DNA of 32,311 nucleotides from Akkermansia muciniphila (lineage in GTDB: Bacteria > Verrucomicrobiota > Verrucomicrobiia > Limisphaerales > UBA9464): positions 1 through 32,311 of the forward strand of contig CAMCYJ010000039.1 of NCBI GenBank assembly GCA_945883815.1, in the 5' to 3' direction. Position 1 is the stretch's first letter. Each line of letters starts with the position of its first letter. This document shows positions 1 to 9,058 of the stretch, one piece after another. Under the pieces are notes generated by a model. The model ran no database searches, was not told the DNA's origin, and was given only the letters and a program-made list of their open reading frames with translations. A program made the translations under genes and the position numbers.

Positions 1-1044
1 AGCCACCTGACACAAGATGGGCATGTTGTTGGTGTCGAAGAAACCCCATCCCAGTCCGAAGAGAATGAGGAACGCCACGGCCACCCACAGTTGACCGGTC
101 TGAGGCGCGAATCCCACCCCGAACATAGCGGGAATGATGAGCAGCATGCCCAGCGCACTAACCTGGATCCGCCCCCGTTGGGTCGTGCGCATCCGGCGGT
201 CGGCCAGCCATCCGCCGACAAGAGCCCCCACGATGGCTGCCGATTGCCAATACAAGGTCGCCGACACGCCGGCCTTGCCCTGGCCGATCTTGAATTCCGA
301 TTTCAGGATGGCCGGCATCCAGTCGCGCACCACCCATCCGGCCAGCGCCGGCAGGGTGAAGTAGACGACCAGCAGCAGGAAGGAACGGTTGGTCAACAGT
401 GCGCGGATGGTCTGCAGACCCGCCGTGTTTCCGGATGACGCCGCTGCGGGACGCGGACGGTCCTTGAGCAGGAATACCAGGGGCAACGCCAGAGCCATGC
501 CAGCTAGGCCGCTCCATCCGAAGGCTCCCCGCCAGCCCAGGCTTGGATGGTCGGCGGCATACCCGGTGAATCCTCCGAGAATCACTCCGCAATAGATGCC
601 CATTTGATGAAAGCTGACCGCGCGGGAACGGGTTTCGCCGGTGTGATAATCGGCAATGAGCGCCAAGGCGGCCGGAATATAAAAGGCCTCGCTAATGCCC
701 ATCAGGGATCGTGCGGTGAGCAGTTCTCCATAGGACTGCACGTGCCCCGTCCACCACGTCACCGCTGACCATGCGAAGAGGCTGCCACAAATCGTCAACC
801 GCCGGCCGAACCGATCGGCCATCCAACCGCCCACCGGACTCAGGAAGGCGTAGACCCACTTGAATTGTCCGAGCATTCGTCCCCAGTTCGCATCGGATCC
901 GATGTCAGGAAGGTCCGCCATGACGGAACTTTTCATCGCCGCCAACATTTGTCGGTCGAGGTAGTTGAGCAGCGCGACCGGCGCGAGGAGGCACACGGTG
1001 AGCCAAGCCCAGCGCGGCAGAGCAGTAGGGCGAGAATCCATCAT
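1..1044 (-). CDS. MFS transporter, N-terminal part (runs off left edge)
   Basis: The minus strand is open from 1044 to base 1, giving 348 codons of a hydrophobic protein with no stop inside the window, so the C-terminus lies to the left. The N-terminus reads MMDSRPTALPRW followed by a membrane helix and LLNYLDRQML, a typical first-helix ending in major facilitator transporters of the anion:cation symporter/hexuronate type. GGWMADRFGRRLT is the classic MFS loop 2-3 motif (G-x-x-x-D-R-x-G-R-R), and GWRGAFGW is also characteristic. Several further hydrophobic helices follow. It should be an inner-membrane secondary transporter, probably for a sugar acid or other small organic anion; the substrate cannot be read from sequence. 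Two ATGs stand in tandem at 1044 and 1041. An upstream in-frame ATG at 1107 is possible but would add a non-membrane tail. No clear Shine-Dalgarno sequence is visible. Confidence 0.88.
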   Translation of the reverse strand, partial: MMDSRPTALPRWAWLTVCLLAPVALLNYLDRQMLAAMKSSVMADLPDIGSDANWGRMLGQFKWVYAFLSPVGGWMADRFGRRLTICGSLFAWSAVTWWTGHVQSYGELLTARSLMGISEAFYIPAALALIADYHTGETRSRAVSFHQMGIYCGVILGGFTGYAADHPSLGWRGAFGWSGLAGMALALPLVFLLKDRPRPAAASSGNTAGLQTIRALLTNRSFLLLVVYFTLPALAGWVVRDWMPAILKSEFKIGQGKAGVSATLYWQSAAIVGALVGGWLADRRMRTTQRGRIQVSALGMLLIIPAMFGVGFAPQTGQLWVAVAFLILFGLGWGFFDTNNMPILCQVA

Positions 1045-1319
1045 GGGCGACAAAAAGGTGGCAGACTCGATAAGTGCATCGGAACGGATCGCGGGATCGC
1101 CAAGCATCAGACTGGAATGGGGGGCCCCGGCAATGGTGAATCACAAAATCAGGCGTCCAAGCCGATTCAGATAAGCCTTGGTTTCGCAAACTTCCGTTGG
1201 AATAACCTTCTCCCCAGGTTTCTAAGAATCCTGATGTCCGCGCTTGAGAGGGTCGGCTACACAGGGCAGTGGATGACGATCCCTTGGAAAGAAACGCCGT
1301 CGAGGAGCCTCAGGAGTCC

Positions 1320-2147
1320 ATGAACGCATCCCTGTCTCAAAGCCCCGAGCTCCGTGCTTGGCGGAATAGTTCGCAGCGCCTGAGCGCCTTCACGCTCATC
1401 GAGTTGCTGGTGGTGATCGCAATCATCGAGATTCTAGCGGGCATGCTTTTGCCCGCACTGGGTAAGGCCAAGAACAAGGCCCTACGGACCCAGTGCCTGA
1501 GCAATTACCGCCAACTCAACCTGGCTTGGTTGCTGTACATCGATGACTTCAAGGATGAGTTGCCGCCCAACGAGACCGTGCTGACGGGAGGCCGCGAAGG
1601 AGCCAATGCCACCGCGAGGACCTGGGTGACGGGCAATGCCTTCACCGACACCAACGACTTCAATATCCGCAGGGGCTTGCTCTTTCCGTACAACCAAGCG
1701 TCGGGCATTTACCACTGCCCGGCCGATCGATCGACGGTTCGGGATGCCCGGAGAATTCTCCGCTCGCGCAGTGTTTCCATGAGCGCCTCCATGAACGATA
1801 TGCCGGATCCTCAGGACCTCAGTTGTTGGCACAAGCTTTCGCAAATCGTGTTGCCCTCACCGGCCGAGGCCTTTGTCTTTTTGGATGAGCACGAGAACAG
1901 CATCGAGAACGCGCGCTTCGTGGTGACGCAGCCTGGGGAGTGGTTCTGGGTAGACTTCCCGTCGGTCCGCCATGCCGGGGCTGCTACGCTGAGTTTCGCC
2001 GATGGTCACGCCGAGTCGTGGCGCTTCGTCTCGCCCGACACGATCCGCATCGGCCGCATGCCACCGTACATCCAGACCCAGACCGTCAAGGTCAACGATC
2101 CTGATCTGCGTCGATTCCAAGCGGCTTCGCTCAAGGTGCCCCGGTGA
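1320..2147 (+). CDS. type II secretion-like pseudopilin with H-X9-DG C-terminus
   Basis: The 275-residue product has a prepilin N-terminus: a basic leader ending SQRLSA, then [13 protein letters not shown] and a hydrophobic helix ending [13 protein letters not shown]. The Glu at position +5 needed for pilin methylation and assembly is present. The C-terminal end carries [15 protein letters not shown], the H-X9-DG signature of the large PVC-group pseudopilin family. Such proteins are cleaved by prepilin peptidase and thought to be held in the envelope as pseudopilus-like components; individual functions are unknown. The residue before the cleavage site is Ala rather than the usual Gly, and the helix reads AIIEILAG where most relatives have AIIAILAG. 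The start at 1320 is preferred over upstream in-frame codons because AGGAG lies at 1312-1316, an ideal distance. It converges with the CotH-like gene at 2196. Confidence 0.9.
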   Translation: MNASLSQSPELRAWRNSSQRLSAFTLIELLVVIAIIEILAGMLLPALGKAKNKALRTQCLSNYRQLNLAWLLYIDDFKDELPPNETVLTGGREGANATARTWVTGNAFTDTNDFNIRRGLLFPYNQASGIYHCPADRSTVRDARRILRSRSVSMSASMNDMPDPQDLSCWHKLSQIVLPSPAEAFVFLDEHENSIENARFVVTQPGEWFWVDFPSVRHAGAATLSFADGHAESWRFVSPDTIRIGRMPPYIQTQTVKVNDPDLRRFQAASLKVPR

Positions 2148-2195
2148 GCAGAGAGGTCAGGTGAGGCCCGCCAACTGCTGGTTGGATGGGGATTC

Positions 2196-3896
2196 TCAGG
2201 GTCGCTGGGGCGTTCCCGGGCCGGGAGGACCGTCTGAAAAGGGCCTCGGGAACGGGTCGGGGCCTCCGGTGGGGGGAGAAGTGAATGGTCGGGACGGCCT
2301 TGGCCCCGGCCCACCCATCCGCATGCGTGGCAGTGTCGCGGTCCGGTGGCCGTCAAGTTCGGCCCTCACCAGACGATGGCGTTCGAGGATCCAGTCCTCG
2401 AGCGGAGTGGTGTCGAACATCGGGCCAGACCTCGGCCGACGCCCCTCGTGTTCCCCTCGCGGTTCTGGCTCGGGCAGTCCGCCGCCCGGGCGAACTAGAG
2501 TTGGTCTTTCGTGGCCGGGGCCAGCGCCCGGTCGGCCTCCGGGGCCACTGCCAGGGCCATTGCCGGAGCCCCAGCGGGGTTCGGCGGCCAAGGCCTCGGA
2601 ACGCGTCTTTCGCAGGATCGCCAAATCGGCCAGCAGGCTTTGCGTCGAGCATGGGCCTCCGTCGCGGACCAGGGTTTCCACCAAGGCCCGGTATCGGTCC
2701 CGCCATTCCGGTTGGTTCAACAACCGCTCCAAGACGGCGTTCGGGGGGGCTGCCGGCCGCAGGATCGAAAATCCGGCCTGCTCGAGGGCGGGTCCCGCCA
2801 TCGGATGACGACCGAAGGCCTCGTTCAGGTCCCATGCGATGAAGCGCAAACGGCCTTCGGAAGGCAGGAAAAGGTAGTAATTGTGGCCGTTGCCGAGAAA
2901 GGAATCGTAGTTGGCCAACCAGGCGTTTATCGCCACGAAGCGCAGGAAGCCGTCCACATCGACGTCGCGCTTCAAGGTCTCCTGGAAGATCGCATCAGTG
3001 GAATCCTCCAAGTCCTGGAGCAGCTGCATGAACCGTCGGGTGTCGGAGGTTCGAACGGTGGATCGGGTCTCGTATCGGGAGGCATAGGCGGCCCAGTGGT
3101 TTCCGAGATATTCCAATCCCCGGACCCGCTCCGGTTTTGTCAGGAGTCCGCGTTTGGAACCCAATTGCCTTTTGAGAAAATCTCCCTCGACCGGCTCGAC
3201 CCCTGTGTAGAGGCCGAGGTACTGCCGCGGTTCGGCCTCTCCGCGTCGAAGCCAGACCCGCATCCCGGTTGTCCGTGGAGCAGGAGCCCCGGCCTTGGCG
3301 AAGGCCGAGTAGGCCAAGGACTCCCGCAGTTGGGATGGATCATTGGCGTTGTTGTTGAGGAACAATTCCTCGAGGCCGGCGAAGGTTCTGCCGGGAACGT
3401 GACGGTCGAAATCCAGCTTGAAGGGGCGCTTTAGTGAACCGCGCGATCCGTTGAAGGAGCTGTTGCCCTTGAAGCGCACCCCAACGTTGGTGAAGACCAC
3501 CCCGCCCACCGTCACCTTTCCGGTGGACCATGGAAAATCGAAACCGTCCGGTGGAATGCCTCCGGGGCCCCTTGGGAATGAGCCCTCCCGACCTTCTGGT
3601 GGCTGTCCTTCCTGACCCGGTCTGTCCTCGGGTGGCCGATTCCAATCCGGGCCCGGAGCCTCGGGGCCTGAAGGTCCAAAATCGGAATCGGGCCGTGGCC
3701 GTCGCTGTGGAGGACGGATCGGTCGGGGTTCCATCGCTTCCCAGGCTCCCGGGGGCAGTTCCATTTCGAGATCCCAGACGCGGTCGATGCGCAGGAACTC
3801 GTCACGGGTCAATGGGAGATCGGCGTGAATGCCGGACAACGACGGCAACGCGACGACCAAGAGGCTGAGAAGGCGGCGATGCAAGACAGGGAACAT
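2196..3896 (-). CDS. CotH kinase family protein, secreted
   Basis: The 566-residue protein begins with a signal peptide (basic MFPVLHRR, hydrophobic core, cleavage near GIHA). A proline-rich stretch follows at about residues 58-110. The central part matches the CotH family: FKGNSSFNG near residue 140, KRPFKLDFD, LFLNNNANDPSQLRE, a YLGLYTGVEPVEGDFLK block, and FIAWDLNEAFG near residue 355, where Asp and Asn fit the metal/ATP-binding DxN of CotH-type atypical kinases. In spore formers CotH phosphorylates coat proteins. In PVC bacteria these proteins are secreted and their substrates are unknown. The C-terminal part is rich in Gly, Pro and Arg and looks disordered. It starts 34 bp after the end of the interrupted pseudopilin on the same strand and is probably co-transcribed with it. 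Function beyond family membership is inference. Confidence 0.88.
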   Translation of the reverse strand: MFPVLHRRLLSLLVVALPSLSGIHADLPLTRDEFLRIDRVWDLEMELPPGAWEAMEPRPIRPPQRRPRPDSDFGPSGPEAPGPDWNRPPEDRPGQEGQPPEGREGSFPRGPGGIPPDGFDFPWSTGKVTVGGVVFTNVGVRFKGNSSFNGSRGSLKRPFKLDFDRHVPGRTFAGLEELFLNNNANDPSQLRESLAYSAFAKAGAPAPRTTGMRVWLRRGEAEPRQYLGLYTGVEPVEGDFLKRQLGSKRGLLTKPERVRGLEYLGNHWAAYASRYETRSTVRTSDTRRFMQLLQDLEDSTDAIFQETLKRDVDVDGFLRFVAINAWLANYDSFLGNGHNYYLFLPSEGRLRFIAWDLNEAFGRHPMAGPALEQAGFSILRPAAPPNAVLERLLNQPEWRDRYRALVETLVRDGGPCSTQSLLADLAILRKTRSEALAAEPRWGSGNGPGSGPGGRPGAGPGHERPTLVRPGGGLPEPEPRGEHEGRRPRSGPMFDTTPLEDWILERHRLVRAELDGHRTATLPRMRMGGPGPRPSRPFTSPPTGGPDPFPRPFSDGPPGPGTPQRP

Positions 3897-3930
3897 CAGC
3901 GGTGAGCGGTGGCGATGGATCAGTTTTGGA

Positions 3931-4803
3931 TCAATCCGTCAGTCGCACCGATGCGTGGTCCGACATGTAGCGCATATCGACATTGCCAGGAGATTGCACC
4001 ACCAGAGTCATGGGTTTGAGCAGGACCTGCTTGACGGTGCGGGGGTCCATCCACCGGTGGATCTCGGCATGGCCGTCGGCGAAACTGAGGGCTCCGGACG
4101 ATCCATGGTTGCTGGCCGGGTAGTCGATGATGTGGATGGAACCGGCGGCCGCCCCGTCGTTCATCGAGACGGCAAAATCGCCATAGTTCACGCTGTCCGG
4201 GTGCTCATCGATGAACACATAGGCCTGCGACGCCCCCATGCGGTTGAGGTCGCTCCCCTTGCGGAACACCGTGTACTTGGCCTTGGTGATGTAGCTCAGC
4301 CAATCATCCCGGGAATTCATCGCCTGACTCATGGAGAGGCTTCGAACCCGCGCCATGCGTCGGCCGCCAATGGTGACGGTGCTGCGATCCCCCGGGCACC
4401 GGTAGATGCCCGGCGACTGCGTGTAGGGCGCGAGTTTGGCGTAGTTGGGGTTGGTGAGGTTGGCGATGTTCGTGTTGTGGCTGTTGCCCGGCCAGTAATC
4501 CATGATACCTCGAACCCAGCCCGAACCGTCCGGTGTCAGGTCATTCCAGACCAGGTTGTCGGAGTGGTCATCGGTGTACATTTGTCAGGCTAAGGTCAGT
4601 TGCTTCTGATTGCTCAGGCATTGAATGGATTGGGCCCGTGTCTTGGATTTGGCCAAGGCCGGCAGGAGCATCCCGGCGAGGATTGCAATGATGGCGATCA
4701 CCACCAGGAGTTCGATGAGGGTGAACCCCTGATTCAACCCTTGCCGAGCAAACCATCGATGTCGGTGACGACGGGGTGGGTGAGCGGGAGCCTTGGGGGT
4801 CAT
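3931..4803 (-). pseudogene. pseudopilin interrupted by one in-frame TGA
   Basis: One continuous minus-strand frame encodes a full-length pseudopilin, except for a TGA at 4587-4585. The first part (ATG at 4803) gives a basic leader, [16 protein letters not shown] with Gly at -1 and Glu at +5, and [11 protein letters not shown]. After TGA and one CAA codon the same frame continues MYTDDHSDNLVW and runs to FADGHAE, the usual H-X9-DG tail. The neighbouring pseudopilin at 1320 reads [18 protein letters not shown], so the stop replaces a conserved Trp, as a TGG to TGA change would do. Other genes here end in TGA (for example at 2147 and 8978), so TGA is not a Trp codon in this genome. A leader-less C-terminal product from the ATG at 4581 is conceivable but would not be a pilin. 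AAGG lies nine bases before the ATG at 4803. A sequencing error is possible. Confidence 0.82.
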
Positions 4804-4933
4804 GTTGCAGACCTTAACAAACACCTCACGCGATTCAACTCTCGCGAGACTCGGGTGCTCGGAGACGTAAGGAGGCTCAGAGGGGAGGCGTGCCGGATCC
4901 CCCGGTTCGATTCTGGCTCTGCGGGTCGGCAAG

Positions 4934-5446
4934 TCAGCGGCCGGCCACGAAGAACACCCCGACGAGAAGGTGTCCGATGACGGAAATCGCGCCAGTCGTG
5001 ATGCCCACCCAGGCGTGGGCTTTTCCCTTGGCCTGCGGATTGAGGCGGCAGCTGCGGAGTCCGAGGATGCCGAGGAGGATCGCCGGCAGCGCCAGCACGG
5101 CGCCGAGCATCGGGATCAGGCTGAAGATGCCCAGATAGTATCCCACCAACGCCAACGGGTTCCGGTAGGGAATTACCGAGCTAAGCGTGTCGGTCGAGGG
5201 GCCCGTGGATGCCGAGGCATGGCCTCCGGTTGCCTCGCTGACATCGGCTGAGCGGGTCGAGGATGAAGCGGTCGGGATGGGGAACATCACGCCGGCCACC
5301 TGCCACAGGGGAATCCACTCCGGACATCCCTCATGCCAGGCGAGCGTGGGTTCGGCGGGGATCCGGCCGTCGGCCAGTCGGGCGTTGACCTCTTCGAGCG
5401 ACATCGGCCCTTGCCGTTGTCCATCGATGGCGATGTGGAGTTGCAT
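4934..5446 (-). CDS. GYF_2 / DUF4190 domain membrane protein
   Basis: The 170-residue protein starts with a GYF_2 (DUF4339) module at about residues 1-57, recognised by [27 protein letters not shown] followed by a [16 protein letters not shown] block. A Ser/Thr-rich linker follows. The last 75 residues hold the two-helix DUF4190 pattern: [30 protein letters not shown] and a final helix near [16 protein letters not shown]. The architecture is common in Verrucomicrobiota and Planctomycetota. GYF_2 is thought to bind proline-rich peptides and the helices place it in the inner membrane; the precise role is unknown. GAGGAA just upstream supports the start. It is the first gene of a probable minus-strand unit with the interrupted pseudopilin and the CotH-like protein, whose proline-rich stretch is a conceivable (speculative) ligand type. 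Confidence 0.85.
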   Translation of the reverse strand: MQLHIAIDGQRQGPMSLEEVNARLADGRIPAEPTLAWHEGCPEWIPLWQVAGVMFPIPTASSSTRSADVSEATGGHASASTGPSTDTLSSVIPYRNPLALVGYYLGIFSLIPMLGAVLALPAILLGILGLRSCRLNPQAKGKAHAWVGITTGAISVIGHLLVGVFFVAGR

Positions 5447-6032
5447 CTGGTTCCTCGTTGGGAGTCTTCAGGACACCGTTGACGACGATCTGTCGGGGCT
5501 CTTCCGCTCGAACTCCACCAATGCAGGCTCTAACCTCTTGGCCTGATCCAGACAAGGTCAACTTCCCGACCTCGCATTTTTCCGTCTGCATCCGGCCTTC
5601 CTCAAATCCCGGCCGGACAGCGCCGCAAGCGCCCGGATCTTTGAGACCTTGTGCAGAACCTTCAATTGGCTGGCGGGGCGGGGAGGACAGGTTGGCCCGC
5701 AGCTTGATGGGGTGGGCCACCGGGGTGCGGAGCGCCACTGCGAGGATGTGCTCGACGCGAACCGCAATGTGGACCGCATCTTCCGCCGGAGCCTGGTCAT
5801 TTTGAAGGGTGGCGGCCTCTTCAGCGACCTCTTCCGGACCGCAGAGGGCCGTCTCTGAGAATCTATTTCGACGCCGGCGGCCAAGGAGGGCGGCGATTCG
5901 CCCACGACGATATTCTTGAGACCCGCGAGACGGATCTGTTGAGGAAACAAACCCAACGTCCTTGATTCGCTAAAAATCTTCGGGCAGCGTCCGACCCCAA
6001 TCCGATCCATCCTCAGTCGGGTCTTGTGTGCC
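5447..6032 (+). other. intergenic region between divergent genes, no supported gene
   Basis: This 586-base gap separates the GYF_2 gene (-) from the first FimV-like gene (+). Long open frames exist on the minus strand, one of them crossing most of the gap, but their translations are rich in Arg, Pro and Ser, resemble no family I know and lack good ribosome-binding sites. I see no tRNA and no strong terminator. It should hold divergent promoters for both flanking genes, but I cannot place them with confidence. Confidence 0.5.
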
Positions 6033-7697
6033 ATGCGGCGTCGAGTTTCATCCGTTCGCGATGTTGCGACCCAAGAATTCGAGTCCGCGATGAGTCCGAG
6101 TGAATTTGCCTCAAGCGAGCCGTTTGCCATGGTGCCACTCAGTCAGTCTCACAACGCGTCTCATCTAGAAGCGGGCTCTCCGCTCAGGGTGGTATTTTTG
6201 TGTGCAGCCCTCCTCGGGTTGCCGAAAGTGTCGGGTCAATCTGGAGCGCTTGCTCCCACTCGAGAGACTCGCCCTCGGTCAACGGGAGACCTAATAACTT
6301 CAGTCCGCGAAAACAGGGTCGAGGTCCTTGAAACGCAGACCGGCGAAATTCAAGGTGAAGAAGTCGAGGTCCAGCCCGGCGATACTGCGAGCGAGATCGC
6401 TGTGGTCCGTTTGTCTGCGGAGGTTTCTCTTGACCAGATGCTCGTGGCCCTTTTGCGGCGGAACCCCGATGCGTTCACGGGCGGGAATGTGAATCGCCTC
6501 CCAGCCGGAGCGATCCTGAAAATTCCCGACGCGAGCATGGCCGCGGCGGTCCCCTTGGCAGAAGCCCGACGGATTATTTCCGAGCAAAATCGGGAGTACG
6601 AAGCCTTCCGGGTAGCCCTAGCCGGAAGGTTCCGAATGCCGTCGGAGGGTCGAAGCAATCGGGTGGAAGCCCTGGTGCCCTCTGTTGAGTCTCAAGCTGC
6701 TCAGCCACGGAGCGCGGGGGATGCTTCGAGTTCCCTCAAGCCATCAATCCAGCCCGCTGACAGGGCCTCCGACGTGCTGGCCAGGAACGCCCCCAGTGAG
6801 CAGATCATTGGTGGAATTGGCGATCCCGGCGCGCCCTCGGCGGTGCCTACCCAGGCTTCGGCCATGGTTCAGGCCGCCACTCCGGTGTTGGACGTATCGC
6901 CGCCTGGGTCACCGGAATCGCAGCTCTCGGCCCTGAGCGTCGTCGTCGATCGTTTCTCGTTGAGCCGATTCTTTAGTCGATGGTCTTGGGTAGTGGTTTT
7001 TGGTTTCTTGGCGGTGGCGTGGGGGTGGTTCCGATCCAAGAGGAAGGCCCTGCCAACGGCGCTGCAGCAACGCGTCGAAGTTTCCACAGAGCTGGCTCCA
7101 AAATTAGAACCGCAGCCCAGTCTGGCACCCATCCTCGAATCCGACACACGGACTGGACCTGCGGCCCCGTCGACACCCTGGGTGTCGGCGCCTGATGAGG
7201 CTCTCGATCCGTCGAAGGCACCGACCAGTTCGCCGCTGATGCTGAAGCCGCCGGTCCCCTCGCTAAAACCTGCTGGGCTCCACAACAGGACACCTCGACC
7301 GGCTGCAGAGCCGCAGAGAGTTGCGATTCCGAAGCCGGTTGACACAACTGCCAACAGTTTGCCGGAACTGGGCCGACGGCAGCGCCTCCAAGAAGAGGCC
7401 GAGTTGGCGCGGTTGATGGCGGCGTTGAAGAAAGAGCAGGCCTACCAGAGCGACCGCGAACAGGCTCTTGAAATCAGACTCCGCCGTCTGGCGGGTCTGA
7501 TCGAAGAGAATGAGCGCCGGAATCAGAAAGCGGGATTTTCCTCGCGCTCCTACCGATGGCTCCTGATGGCGTTGGCGGAGCCAGGACTCAAGGACGACGA
7601 CCCTCAACGTGATCTCAAGCTGCGGTTGCTTATCGAGATCCGAGACTTCAACCGGCACCTACAAGGCCGAGTGACTCCCGTCACTCAGTTGTCGTGA
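6033..7697 (+). CDS. FimV-like LysM-domain membrane protein, cluster protein 1
   Basis: The 554-residue product has an N-terminal hydrophobic export segment (LRVVFLCAALLGL), then a FimV-type LysM domain at about residues 110-165: VQPGDTASEIA, SLDQMLVALLRRNPDAF, NVNRLPAGAILKIP. A helix resembling EARRIISEQNREY follows. In FimV/HubP of Gammaproteobacteria this domain binds peptidoglycan and helps organise cell poles and type IV pili. A long Pro/Ser/Ala-rich linker leads to one membrane helix (WSWVVVFGFLAVAWGWF, about 317-333). The tail, presumably cytoplasmic, has a coiled coil (about 445-500, RLRRLAGLIEENERR) and ends with DPQRDLKLRLLIEIRDFNR. That last element recurs in the proteins at 9059 and 10646. 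No TPR-like FimV C-terminus is seen. The start is uncertain: ATGs at 6033, 6090 and 6129 are possible, and 6129 would place the export segment closest to the N-terminus. Confidence 0.8.
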   Translation: MRRRVSSVRDVATQEFESAMSPSEFASSEPFAMVPLSQSHNASHLEAGSPLRVVFLCAALLGLPKVSGQSGALAPTRETRPRSTGDLITSVRENRVEVLETQTGEIQGEEVEVQPGDTASEIAVVRLSAEVSLDQMLVALLRRNPDAFTGGNVNRLPAGAILKIPDASMAAAVPLAEARRIISEQNREYEAFRVALAGRFRMPSEGRSNRVEALVPSVESQAAQPRSAGDASSSLKPSIQPADRASDVLARNAPSEQIIGGIGDPGAPSAVPTQASAMVQAATPVLDVSPPGSPESQLSALSVVVDRFSLSRFFSRWSWVVVFGFLAVAWGWFRSKRKALPTALQQRVEVSTELAPKLEPQPSLAPILESDTRTGPAAPSTPWVSAPDEALDPSKAPTSSPLMLKPPVPSLKPAGLHNRTPRPAAEPQRVAIPKPVDTTANSLPELGRRQRLQEEAELARLMAALKKEQAYQSDREQALEIRLRRLAGLIEENERRNQKAGFSSRSYRWLLMALAEPGLKDDDPQRDLKLRLLIEIRDFNRHLQGRVTPVTQLS

Positions 7698-7910
7698 TCG
7701 CCCGAGCCGGTCTGCTCACTCACAGGCCAGGGCCCAACGATAGCACCGTCTATTCGGGGTAATCCGGGTGCCGCCTCTGGGTTGATAGGGCAACCGGGAC
7801 GACATTTTTTGGGTAGCTGTTCAAAGAATGTCTTAAGACAGCGCTCTGGATGACGCATTCCCCACTGAGCACCCACGCTCATTGGAGAAACAACCAGCAA
7901 CACGCGTCTC

Positions 7911-8978
7911 ATGGCGGAAACCATTTTTGTCGGCATCGATCTTGGAACCAGTCGGACATCCATCACTGCTTCCAATGGCTTTCGAAAGACCGTTTGGTCG
8001 TATGTGGGCTATCCGAAGGACCATGTCGCATTGAAGCGACTGGGAGGCCGGGAGATCATCTATGGTCAAGAAGCGCTGGAAAACCGGATGTCGGTTCATT
8101 TGTATCGGCCTCTGGCAGGCGCCTCGGTGAAGCAGCAAGGTGTTGTGGATCCGGAACCTGTGAAAAAGGCGATTCGCGATTTGTTGGAGTACGTGGTGCG
8201 CGAAATCAATGCGCCGGCCGACGCGGTCATCTACGCGGTGATCGGTGCTCCGGCTCAGGCCAGTGTCGCGGGCAAGGCCACCATTCTGGAAGCCGCTGCC
8301 AACTGCATCGATTCGGTGATCGTGTGCTCGGAGCCTTTCGCCGTGGCCTACGGCCTCGATTTCTTGGATGACACTCTGGTGATCGATATCGGTGCGGGCA
8401 CGACCGACCTCTGCCGCGTGCATGGGTCGATGCCATCGGCCGAGGATCAACGGACCCATTACGTGGCGGGTGATTCCATCGATCAGTCCCTCTCCAAATT
8501 GATTCAGGACAAGTACCCGGAGGCTCAGTTTTCCATCAATATGGTGCGTGCTATCAAAGAACGGCACGCCTCGGTCAGCCCGAAGATGGAGGAGGTCGAA
8601 GAGGTTTTGCCCGTCGGTGGTAAGCCCACGAGTTTTAATCTGACGGAGCAGGTGTATTCGGCCTGTTACACCATCGTACCGCCGACGGTCCAGGCCCTCC
8701 AGGACCTCATCGCCACCTACGATCCGGAGTTTCAGGCCAAGATGCGCAACAACATCTTGTTGGGCGGCGGTGGCAGCCAGATTCGTGGACTCGGAAGGGC
8801 CATTGAGAAAGGGCTCAGCGAGTACGGCGGCGGCAAAGTCACCCTGGTTGAGGAACCTCAATTCGCGGGTTCCAACGGGGCCTTGAAGATCGCTTTGGAC
8901 ATGCCGACGGAATTCTGGGCCGAGTTCCGGACCAACCGAGAGCTGGCCGCGCAGGGCATGAGCGGTCTGGTCTCCTGA
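7911..8978 (+). CDS. MamK-like bacterial actin (filament-forming ATPase)
   Basis: The 355-residue protein is an actin-fold ATPase. It shows phosphate-1 GIDLGTSRT (residues 8-16), phosphate-2 DIGAGTTD (159-166) and the adenosine loop LGGGGSQIRGL (284-294). From memory, blocks such as VGYPKDHVALKRLG, VCSEPFAVAYGLD and QFAGSNGALKIA follow magnetosome MamK closely, and more so than ParM, MreB or DnaK. E141 and D159 match the catalytic Glu and Asp described for MamK. Length also fits MamK (about 350). MamK polymerises in an ATP-dependent way and aligns or positions magnetosomes in magnetotactic bacteria; MamK-like proteins also occur elsewhere with unknown cargo. No other mam gene is visible here. 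The flanking genes encode FimV-like and coiled-coil proteins on the same strand, suggesting the filament is tied to an envelope-anchored scaffold. The start ATG lacks a good Shine-Dalgarno; GGAG lies more than 20 bases upstream. Confidence 0.85.
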   Translation: MAETIFVGIDLGTSRTSITASNGFRKTVWSYVGYPKDHVALKRLGGREIIYGQEALENRMSVHLYRPLAGASVKQQGVVDPEPVKKAIRDLLEYVVREINAPADAVIYAVIGAPAQASVAGKATILEAAANCIDSVIVCSEPFAVAYGLDFLDDTLVIDIGAGTTDLCRVHGSMPSAEDQRTHYVAGDSIDQSLSKLIQDKYPEAQFSINMVRAIKERHASVSPKMEEVEEVLPVGGKPTSFNLTEQVYSACYTIVPPTVQALQDLIATYDPEFQAKMRNNILLGGGGSQIRGLGRAIEKGLSEYGGGKVTLVEEPQFAGSNGALKIALDMPTEFWAEFRTNRELAAQGMSGLVS

Positions 8979-9058
8979 TTCTGGCGACGGGGAAACACCT
9001 CGTTGAGTTCGGACTCGGGACACTGGGGCACAACCACTGCAGCCCCGGGCGAAATCCT

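Noticed and set aside
4585..4587. TGA read as Trp (alternative genetic code)
   Set aside because: Several intact genes in the window end with TGA at the expected C-terminus, and their Trp residues are encoded by TGG.
5558..6130. 190-codon minus-strand frame across the spacer before the first FimV-like gene
   Set aside because: The translation is rich in Arg, Ser and Pro, has no family resemblance, and overlaps the FimV-like coding start.
7833..9023. 396-codon minus-strand frame opposite the MamK-like gene
   Set aside because: Antisense shadow; the plus strand carries unmistakable actin-fold motifs.
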